A DNA stretch of 5,085 nucleotides from NCBI GenBank assembly GCA_005883255.1, contig VAXS01000026.1, positions 1 to 5,085 on the forward strand, in the 5' to 3' direction. Each line of letters starts with the position of its first letter. Position 1 is the first letter of the stretch. Below, piece after piece: positions 1 to 5,085 of this stretch. Made by a program: the position numbers and the translations under genes. The stretch is from Actinomycetota bacterium. GTDB taxonomy: Bacteria > Actinomycetota > Thermoleophilia > Solirubrobacterales > Solirubrobacteraceae. The notes beneath the pieces were generated by a model. The model was not told the DNA's origin. It ran no database searches and worked only from the letters and a program-made list of their open reading frames with translations.

Positions 1-446
1 TGGCCCGCCAGCTGGAGGCGTTCGAGCGCCTTGTGGGCAGGCCGCCGACGCACGTCGACTCCCACCATCACGTGCATCGCCGCGGCGAGGTGGCCTCCAT
101 CGCTCGCGAGCTGGTCTCCGCGCTGGGCGTTCCGCTGCGCGAGCAAGGGCCCGTGCGCTACGTCGGCGGCTTCTACGGCCAGTGGGAGTGGCGCGTCACC
201 GATCTCGAGCACATCGGACCCGAGTTCCTGATCTGGATCCTGCGCAACGAGGTGGACGAGGGCTGGACCGAGATCGGCTGCCACCCCGGGTTCGTGACCG
301 AGGACTTCAGCTCGGTGTACCTCGCCGAGCGCGAGGTCGAGGTGGCGACGCTCACGGATCGGAGGGTCCAAGCCGAGATCGAGGCCCTGGGGATCCGGCT
401 GGCCAGCTACGCCGAGCTGGCACGAGGGCACGACTCCGAAGACTGA
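1..446 (+). CDS. YdjC/ChbG-family carbohydrate deacetylase, C-terminal part (5' truncated)
   Basis: Members of this family are metal-dependent deacetylases that remove acetyl groups from chito- or other N-acetylated oligosaccharides, probably in the cytoplasm; the substrate here cannot be read from sequence. The open frame runs in from the left edge (first full codon at 3) and gives 147 residues ending in TGA at 444-446. Near the start is the hallmark DSHHHVH motif (fragment residues 19-25), preceded by a typical QLEAFERLVGRPPTHV lead-in; the histidines supply metal ligands. A second conserved block, EIGCHPGF (residues 90-97), carries the other family histidine. The C-terminus (REVEVATLTD, then GIRLASYAEL) is the usual family ending. 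Complete members are about 250-290 residues, so roughly the first 110-140 residues, including the early metal-binding aspartate, lie outside the window. The GTG at 33 is internal and is not the start. The gene converges on the minus-strand signalling gene across a gap of about 39 bases, with no obvious functional link. Confidence 0.9.
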   Translation, partial: ARQLEAFERLVGRPPTHVDSHHHVHRRGEVASIARELVSALGVPLREQGPVRYVGGFYGQWEWRVTDLEHIGPEFLIWILRNEVDEGWTEIGCHPGFVTEDFSSVYLAEREVEVATLTDRRVQAEIEALGIRLASYAELARGHDSED

Positions 447-460
447 CGGGCGCGTCGCGT

Positions 461-483
461 CGCCTTCCGGAGCGTTTGAGGCG
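461..483. terminator. possible weak hairpin between convergent genes
   Basis: The 39-base gap between the two convergent stop codons (446 and 486) contains a short inverted repeat, CGCCT at 461-465 and AGGCG at 479-483, with flanking wobble pairs possible (460/484 and 466/478) and a loop of about 11-13 bases. Its place between two converging genes is where a bidirectional terminator would sit. The stem is short and there is no T-tract on either strand, so this is a weak candidate. In DNA this rich in GC such a repeat can easily occur by chance. Confidence 0.2.
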
Positions 484-485
484 GG

Positions 486-3056
486 CTATTCGCGCCCGGA
501 GCGGATCCGCTCGAGCGCCGCGACGACGTCCGCGTCGAACTGCGTGCCGCTGTGGGCCCGGAGCTCGGCGAGCGCTTCGTCGGCGGTCATGGCGTCGCGA
601 TACGGGCGCTCGTGGATCATGGCCGTGAACGCATCCACGGCGTGCAGGATGCGGGCCTCCAGTGTGATCTCGTCGCCCGCGACGCCGTTCGGGTAGCCGG
701 TGCCGTCGATCCGCTCGTGGTGCTGGAGCACGAAACGCGCCGCCACGGTGTGGCCCCAGGCGGCGACGAGCTCGGCGCCGACGACGGAGTGGGTGCGGAC
801 CAGCCCCATCTCGTCCTCTTCGAGCGGCCCGCGCTTGTGGAGCACCGAGGCCGGCACGGCGAGCTTGCCCACGTCGTGCAGCTGCCCGGCGACGCGCAGG
901 TCGGCCAGGCGCGCCGGGTCGAGCCCCAGGAGCCGCCCGATGTCCACCGCCACCGCCGCCACCTGCGCGCTGTGCGCCAGCGTGTCGCCGTCCTTGGCGC
1001 GGAGCACGTCGAGCAGGCTGCCGCGGTGGCTCTTGCGCCTCTGGACTGCGGCCTCGCCTTCCTCCGAGGAGTCCACGACCCGGTCCTTGCCGGTGCGCTT
1101 GGCGGCGTAGAGGGCGTCGTCCACGCGCTCGAGCAGCCCGTCGCGATCGGTGGCATCGGCCGGCCAGGACGCCAGGCCGATGCTCACGCGCAGCGGCAGC
1201 GTGAACGGGACGTCCGCCACCGCCGCGCGCAGCGACTCCGCGACCGGGCGGGCGGCCGCCGCGGTGATCCCCGGCAGCAGGACGGCGAACTCCTCGCCGC
1301 CCACCCGGAACACCGAGTCCTGGTCGCCCACGCTGCGGCGCAGCGCTTCCGCCACGCGGCGCAGCGCCTCGTCGCCCAGCGGGTGGCCGTGGAGGTCGTT
1401 GACCAGCTTGAAGTCGTCGATGTCGATCGCCGCGAGCGTGAACGCGCCGTGGGGCCGGTCGAGCTGGATCTCCAGCGCCTCGTGGAAGGCGCGGTGGCCG
1501 AGCAGTCCGGTGAGGTTGTCGAAGCGGGCCTGGTGGGCCATCGTCTCGATCAGGCGCGCGTTGTCGAGTGCCGTCGCCGCCTGGGCCACCACGCCGGCCA
1601 GGAGGTTCAGGAGCGCCGGCGTCGGCTGGAGCCGCTCCGCCCGCTCCGCCACGCTGACGTGGAGGCTGCCGTAGAAGTGATCGTGGGCGACGATCGGCAC
1701 GACGATCAGCGCCCGCGACCCCGTCTGGCGCATGATCGCGGCCACGAACGGATCGTCGGTCTCGGAGTCGAAGAAGATCGGCCCGGGCTTCGGCCGCTCC
1801 ACCTGGTCGGCCAGCACCCTCGTGTCCGCCGGGCGGATGCGAAGGTCGCGGACCATCTCGCCATCCCCGGTCACCGCCCGGCAGACCAGCGCGTCCTCCG
1901 CTTCGTCCCAGACGAACGCCCCCACGCGGTCGCAGTCCACCACGGCGGGCACGGCGTCGGCCAGCCGGCGGGCCACCTCGTCGCTGGTGCTGGCCGCGGC
2001 CATCGCGCGCGACAGCTCGAGCAGGGCGCGCGACTGCTCCTCGCGGCGGCGCGCCTCCTCGAACGCGGTGGCCGTGTCCAGCACGGTGGCGGCGTAGCGC
2101 GCGTAGACGTCGAGCAGCTCGCGTTCGTGGGGGAAGAAGGCTCCCGCGGGCGATGCCGCCATGAGCCTGCCGTAGTGGCGGCTGGCCGACGCGACCTCCA
2201 CCACCAGCCGGGCGCCCGGGCCCTTCTCGTCCCACCCCTCGAGCAGCGACCGGGCGGCGGCGTCCACGTCCTCGTCCACGTAGCCGCGGTGGTGCACGCG
2301 CAGCCGATCGCCCGGGGCGGTGCGAACGGCCAGGAGGTAGTTCGGGGCGCGCACCGCGGTGGCGGCGCGCTCTGTGATCCGGGCCAGCGCCGCGTCGAGG
2401 TCGTCGATCGCGATCAGGTCCCGGGCGGTGGCGTACATGCTCTCCAGCCGCTCGGTCATCGCCGTCACCTGGGCCTCCAGCGCCGTGACGAGCTGCTGGG
2501 GGTCGGCCCCGGTGGCCGCCTGCTCGGCGTCCCAGGTGACGATGTAGCGGCAGCAGTCGCCACCGCGCGCCTGGCAGGTCGACTCCTCCACGACCGCCGG
2601 CGCGGCCCCGAACAGGACCGGCGGCTGCGAGAGCAGGCCCTTCGTCCAGGCGCACATGTGCGGGTGGCGCGGGAAGCCGTTGCGCGAGCGGGCCCGAACG
2701 ACCGCGCGGCCCGGCGCGACCTCGGGCACGAGCTCGGTCACGGTGGAGAACTTGCTGACGCCGACGCTGAGCTGCTCGTAGATGGCCTCGGGGGAGCCCA
2801 GCGAGCGCATCAGCGTCGCGACTGGCGTGCCGGCGTGCTGGCGGACCGTCTCCTCGCCGATGTCCAGCCCCACGTTCTCGTTGCCGAGGACCTCCGCGGC
2901 CGAGACGAGGAGCTCGATCGCCTCCTCGTGCCAGATCCAGTTGGCGACGTCGTCGAGGTACTCGGGGGTGTACTCGACGCCGGCCCGGCTCAGGACCTCC
3001 TGGACTCCGTCCTCCCCGGCCCGGGTGCGGACGTGACGGACGAGCGTGCTCGCCAT
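486..3056 (-). CDS. V4R-like sensor - GAF - GAF - GGDEF - HD-GYP cyclic-di-GMP signalling protein
   Basis: A predicted cytoplasmic protein (no signal peptide or membrane segment seen) that may both make and break cyclic-di-GMP. Numbering is from the ATG at 3056 (856 residues). Residues about 1-176 form a V4R/XylR_N-like sensor ending in CQARGGDCCRYIVTW, with C135, E158, C161 and C169 as likely zinc ligands. A helical linker (about 185-210) leads to GAF 1 (about 210-335), a second helix (about 332-352), then GAF 2 (about 350-505). The GGDEF domain (about 510-662) has DIDDFKLVND with metal ligand D545 and the active motif GGEEF at 586-590. Its inhibitory site reads GDQD (577-580) instead of RxxD. 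The HD-GYP domain (about 680-856) has H695, H727-D728, K731, H756, HHERIDGTGYP (779-789), D808 and RPYR (817-820), so the metal and GYP residues look intact. Stop is TAG at 486-488. An alternative ATG at 3126-3128 adds 24 low-complexity residues; the inner ATG is preferred because the conserved-looking MASTLVRHVR helix begins there. Neither start has a clear Shine-Dalgarno sequence. Confidence 0.94.
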   Translation of the reverse strand: MASTLVRHVRTRAGEDGVQEVLSRAGVEYTPEYLDDVANWIWHEEAIELLVSAAEVLGNENVGLDIGEETVRQHAGTPVATLMRSLGSPEAIYEQLSVGVSKFSTVTELVPEVAPGRAVVRARSRNGFPRHPHMCAWTKGLLSQPPVLFGAAPAVVEESTCQARGGDCCRYIVTWDAEQAATGADPQQLVTALEAQVTAMTERLESMYATARDLIAIDDLDAALARITERAATAVRAPNYLLAVRTAPGDRLRVHHRGYVDEDVDAAARSLLEGWDEKGPGARLVVEVASASRHYGRLMAASPAGAFFPHERELLDVYARYAATVLDTATAFEEARRREEQSRALLELSRAMAAASTSDEVARRLADAVPAVVDCDRVGAFVWDEAEDALVCRAVTGDGEMVRDLRIRPADTRVLADQVERPKPGPIFFDSETDDPFVAAIMRQTGSRALIVVPIVAHDHFYGSLHVSVAERAERLQPTPALLNLLAGVVAQAATALDNARLIETMAHQARFDNLTGLLGHRAFHEALEIQLDRPHGAFTLAAIDIDDFKLVNDLHGHPLGDEALRRVAEALRRSVGDQDSVFRVGGEEFAVLLPGITAAAARPVAESLRAAVADVPFTLPLRVSIGLASWPADATDRDGLLERVDDALYAAKRTGKDRVVDSSEEGEAAVQRRKSHRGSLLDVLRAKDGDTLAHSAQVAAVAVDIGRLLGLDPARLADLRVAGQLHDVGKLAVPASVLHKRGPLEEDEMGLVRTHSVVGAELVAAWGHTVAARFVLQHHERIDGTGYPNGVAGDEITLEARILHAVDAFTAMIHERPYRDAMTADEALAELRAHSGTQFDADVVAALERIRSGRE

Positions 3057-3128
3057 GGAGCACGAGATCTGGCCGACGGCGGGCCCGTCGCCCACCTGCG
3101 CGGCAGCGTGGGAAGGGACCCCTCCCAT

Positions 3129-3196
3129 CTTCAGGTTATCGGCGCGATGGGCGAGGGCTATAGGTTCCGCGGTGCCGACTCGGCGCCGGACACCCG
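3129..3196. promoter_or_regulatory. divergent intergenic region, likely promoters for both flanking genes
   Basis: This short gap separates the heads of the minus-strand V4R-GAF-GGDEF-HD-GYP gene and the plus-strand EthD-like gene, so promoters for both should lie here (or slightly inside the 3057-3128 stretch if the inner start of the minus gene is used). The part 3129-3167 is locally richer in A/T than its surroundings. TAGGTT at 3161-3166 fits a loose TANNNT -10 element for the plus gene, and TAACCT, read on the minus strand from the region 3133-3138, fits one for the minus gene. No convincing -35 hexamer accompanies either, so exact promoter positions are not established. Confidence 0.4.
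3170..3188. promoter_or_regulatory. 19-base near-perfect inverted repeat, operator-like
   Basis: CGGTGCCGACTCGGCGCCG has 9-base arms around a central C at 3179, with a single mismatched pair (3173 against 3185). It sits 8 bases before the ATG of the EthD-like gene and within the divergent promoter region. Length and symmetry suit a dimeric repressor site. As RNA, the plus strand could form a 6-base-pair stem (3171-3176 with 3182-3187) just ahead of the start codon. No regulator gene is present in the window to pair with it, and GC-rich DNA raises the rate of chance palindromes. Confidence 0.35.
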
Positions 3197-3967
3197 ATGC
3201 CCCTCCCGATTACGCGTACCACCGGCTGCTGGCTGCAGTGGCTGCGAGCCGATCTCCCGCGCGAGCATGGCCTGGCCTACTGGCGCGGCCCACACGCGCG
3301 GCTGGTGGCCCAGGTTCGGCACGTCGACGAGTACCGCCAACACCACTTCTCGGCCCAGGATCACGGTTTCTGGCGTGCTCCGCCCGGCGTGGGGACGACC
3401 ATCCCGGCGGACTGGCGCATCGACGGCATGCCCGAGGTCGCCTTTGCCAGCGCACTGGCCCCACTCAGGGCGCTGGGACCGCGGGTCTGGACCGTCTACC
3501 AGGACGAGTCGAAGTTCATCGATCGGATCCTCGCGAACCTGACGGGACCCGGCGGTGGCCGCTGGTTCCGGACCGGGCATGACGAGCAGGTCGGCGGTCG
3601 CGCCGTGGTGTTGCTCCGCCGTCGTAGGGACGTGCGCTTCACCGCGTTCCGCTCCTTCGTCCACGGCGTCCTCGGGCCCGCGCTCGATCGGGCGCCGGGA
3701 ACGGTGGAGCTGCGGACGCATGCCTTCCTGCCCTACACGAAGGCGGTGTGGTGGACTCCGGGAGTCGCACACGACAACCCACCGCAGCGCCGCTACCACG
3801 CGGCGATCGTGCTCGGCGCAGCCGACCGCGGTGCGCTCGACGCGATCATCGCGTCGCCCGAGGTTACGGCGACACAGGATGCCCAAGCAGCGAACTGCCT
3901 GGCACTGCACGCGTACGCGGTGGACAACACGTACACGGTCGTCCGTGACGGCCGCAGCCTCCTCTGA
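3197..3967 (+). CDS. EthD-like tandem dimeric alpha/beta-barrel protein
   Basis: A 256-residue, probably cytoplasmic protein of unknown reaction. The first half (about residues 8-115) resembles the EthD family: a beta strand CWLQWLRADL, then REHGLAYWRGPHARLV, then DEYRQHHF, and a later IDGMPEVAF strand. The second half (about 130-250) seems to repeat the fold: VVLLRRRRDVRFTAFRSFVHGVLGP forms the strand and helix, YHAAIVLG (200-207) another strand, and AYAVDNTYTVVRDG (239-252) the end. Two ferredoxin-like halves in one chain would build a complete barrel without dimerising. EthD itself is an accessory protein of ethyl tert-butyl ether degradation, but related folds serve many small-molecule roles, so no substrate is proposed. 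The ATG at 3197 is chosen because the recognisable domain begins almost at once; there is no clear Shine-Dalgarno sequence. The last 34 codons overlap the convergent GGDEF-EAL gene. The gene is divergent from the V4R-GAF-GGDEF-HD-GYP gene. The family call rests on remembered motif pattern, not on a search. Confidence 0.75.
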   Translation: MPLPITRTTGCWLQWLRADLPREHGLAYWRGPHARLVAQVRHVDEYRQHHFSAQDHGFWRAPPGVGTTIPADWRIDGMPEVAFASALAPLRALGPRVWTVYQDESKFIDRILANLTGPGGGRWFRTGHDEQVGGRAVVLLRRRRDVRFTAFRSFVHGVLGPALDRAPGTVELRTHAFLPYTKAVWWTPGVAHDNPPQRRYHAAIVLGAADRGALDAIIASPEVTATQDAQAANCLALHAYAVDNTYTVVRDGRSLL

Positions 3968-5085
3968 TTTCATCCAGCGGCCGCGGACGGCCGAGGTGGT
4001 AGCCCTGACCGTAGTCCACGCCCAGCTCGGCCAGCAGGCGGACCGTCTCGTCGTCGCCCACTATCTCGGCGATCGTCTGCGCCCGCAGCCCCCGAGCGAG
4101 GTCGACGACGGCTTGGATCACGAGCTGGTCCGTATGGCTGTGGCGGCAGTTCCGGACGAACTCGCCGTCGATCTTCAGGAAGTCGAACGGCAGGTGCTTC
4201 AGGTAGTAGAACGATCCGAAGCCGGCGCCGAAGTCGTCGAGCGCGAAACGGCAGCCGAGCTCGGAGAGGCGCTCGGCAAACCTGCTGGCCGCCGACATGT
4301 TCGCCACCGCGGCGGTCTCGGTCACCTCGAGGATGAGCCGGTCCGGCGGTGTCCGGGTGCGCCGGAGCTCGGCCTCGATCAGGTCGAGCAGCTCGGCGTC
4401 GCCGAGGGAGCGCGCCGAGAGGTTCACCTCCACGGTCAGCGCGTCCCCGCGCCGGTCGTGCTCTTCGAGCAGCGCGATGGCGCCGCGCACGACCCAGCGG
4501 TCGATCTCCTGTACGAGGTCGAGCCGCTCGGCGGTGTCGAGGAACGCCGCCGGGCGGATCAGGTCGCCGGTCTCGCCGCGCATCCTCAACAGCAGCTCGT
4601 GCTGTGAGCAGCGGCCGCTCGAGAGCTCGACGATCGGCTGGGCGAGCAGGGTGAAGCCGTCGTTCGCGAGCGCGCCGCGGATGCGCTCGACCCAGGTCAG
4701 CTGCCGCTTGCGCCGGGCGCGCTCGTGGTCGGGGCGGTAGACGGCGACCCGGTCGCGACCCGCCTTCTTGGCGGAGTACATCGCCAGGTCGGCATTGACC
4801 ATGACGTCCTCGCGGGACAGGTCCTCGTCGTCGATCATGGCCACGCCCACGCTGGCGGTGGTCGGGCGCACGCCCCCGTCCGGCAGCGGCACGTCCTGCG
4901 CGCGCACGCTCGCCACCAGTCCCTGCGCCACCTTGCGCGCTCCCTCGGGATCCGCGTGGGGCAGGAGGACGGCGAACTCGTCGCCGCTGAGCCGCGCGAC
5001 CACGTCGGTCTCCCGCAACCGCCCGCTCAGAGCCCCGGCCACGCGGCGAATCAGCTCGTCGCCGGCCTTGTGGCCGAGCGAATCG
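3864..5085 (-). CDS. GGDEF-EAL bifunctional cyclic-di-GMP enzyme (5' truncated)
   Basis: The frame enters from the right edge (first full codon 5084-5082) and gives 406 residues ending in TAA at 3864-3866; the upstream part, likely including any sensor domain, is outside the window. Residues 1-118 are the back half of a GGDEF domain: DSLGHKAGDELIRR, the inhibitory RxxD site RETD (24-27), and the active motif as SGDEF (33-37), where serine replaces the first glycine. The EAL domain (about 130-373) hydrolyses c-di-GMP. Its signature is ELLLR (E163), with N221, EVTET (E253), DDFG (283-286), KID (K304, D306), AEIVG (E340) and QGYHLGRP (from Q360). All residues needed for metal binding and catalysis appear kept, so phosphodiesterase activity is expected; cyclase activity with SGDEF is less certain. 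The normal domain end is PLDEI (about 369-373). The remaining 33 residues, a cysteine- and arginine-rich tail, are encoded wholly antisense to the EthD-like gene. GTG at 5042 is internal to the GGDEF domain and is not the start. Confidence 0.93.
   Translation of the reverse strand, partial: DSLGHKAGDELIRRVAGALSGRLRETDVVARLSGDEFAVLLPHADPEGARKVAQGLVASVRAQDVPLPDGGVRPTTASVGVAMIDDEDLSREDVMVNADLAMYSAKKAGRDRVAVYRPDHERARRKRQLTWVERIRGALANDGFTLLAQPIVELSSGRCSQHELLLRMRGETGDLIRPAAFLDTAERLDLVQEIDRWVVRGAIALLEEHDRRGDALTVEVNLSARSLGDAELLDLIEAELRRTRTPPDRLILEVTETAAVANMSAASRFAERLSELGCRFALDDFGAGFGSFYYLKHLPFDFLKIDGEFVRNCRHSHTDQLVIQAVVDLARGLRAQTIAEIVGDDETVRLLAELGVDYGQGYHLGRPRPLDEIRGGCGRHGRPCTCCPPRTRAVPGSSLLGHPVSP

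Noticed and set aside
1275..1300. DNA similarity to 4964-4990, appearing as a dispersed repeat
   Set aside because: Both stretches encode the GGDEF active-site motif (GGEEFAVLLP and SGDEFAVLLP) on the minus strand, so the match is domain homology.
352..3063. 903-residue minus-strand open frame overlapping the same gene in another phase
   Set aside because: The translation is almost entirely Arg, Gly, Ala and Pro, typical of an out-of-phase reading of high-GC coding DNA, and no motif is visible.
552..3542. 996-residue plus-strand open frame antisense to the V4R-GAF-GGDEF-HD-GYP gene
   Set aside because: It is rich in Arg, Ala, His, Gly and Val with no domain motif, and mirrors a gene whose five domains are clear. 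Long antisense frames are expected in DNA this rich in GC.
3158..3973. 271-residue minus-strand open frame antisense to the EthD-like gene, starting just after an AGAGGAGG-like stretch region
   Set aside because: No recognisable domain; the purine-rich stretch lies after its ATG, so it cannot serve as its ribosome-binding site, and the plus-strand protein has the convincing family motifs.
3555..4607. 350-residue plus-strand open frame spanning the EthD-like and EAL genes
   Set aside because: It crosses two well-supported genes out of phase or antisense and its composition is that of a shadow frame.
4611..4628. Stacked NotI, XhoI and SacI sites resembling a cloning polylinker
   Set aside because: The bases encode an uninterrupted part of the EAL domain (VELSSGRCSQHEL) in frame, so this is native GC-rich coding sequence and not vector.

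Overview
The window is very GC-rich, coding-dense chromosomal DNA (GC about 70% by eye), with strong third-position G/C bias and long open frames antisense to every real gene. This base composition fits a high-GC actinobacterium. The multidomain signalling proteins recall soil Thermoleophilia/Solirubrobacterales, but that placement is an inference from general protein style and not from a marker gene. No rRNA, tRNA, mobile element, CRISPR array or other sign of recent transfer was seen.

Layout: (1) 1-446, plus strand: the C-terminal part of a YdjC/ChbG-type carbohydrate deacetylase, cut by the left edge. (2) 486-3056 (or 3128), minus strand: a complete five-part signalling protein with an N-terminal V4R/XylR_N-like sensor, two GAF domains, a GGDEF diguanylate cyclase domain and an HD-GYP phosphodiesterase domain. 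It converges on the deacetylase gene with a 37-40 base gap. (3) 3129-3196: a short divergent intergenic region holding a 19-base near-perfect inverted repeat. (4) 3197-3967, plus strand: a protein that looks like two EthD-type (dimeric alpha/beta barrel) halves in tandem. (5) 3864-5085, minus strand: a GGDEF-EAL cyclic-di-GMP enzyme, cut by the right edge. Its 3' end runs 104 bases into the 3' end of the EthD-like gene on the other strand.

The theme is cyclic-di-GMP turnover. Two enzymes, each carrying a synthase domain plus a different hydrolase type (HD-GYP and EAL), flank a small EthD-like gene. The most notable detail is in the HD-GYP protein: its N-terminal domain has a Cys-x22-Glu-x2-Cys-x7-Cys pattern with the same spacing as the zinc site recalled for the phenol-sensing domain of MopR/DmpR-type regulators. 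This suggests a small-molecule sensor coupled to c-di-GMP instead of to sigma-54 transcription. The two GGDEF domains also differ: the HD-GYP protein has canonical GGEEF but a lost inhibitory-site arginine, while the EAL protein has SGDEF with an intact RxxD inhibitory site. No wholly new system is evident. Apart from the promoter/UTR region there is no gene-free stretch over 300 bases.
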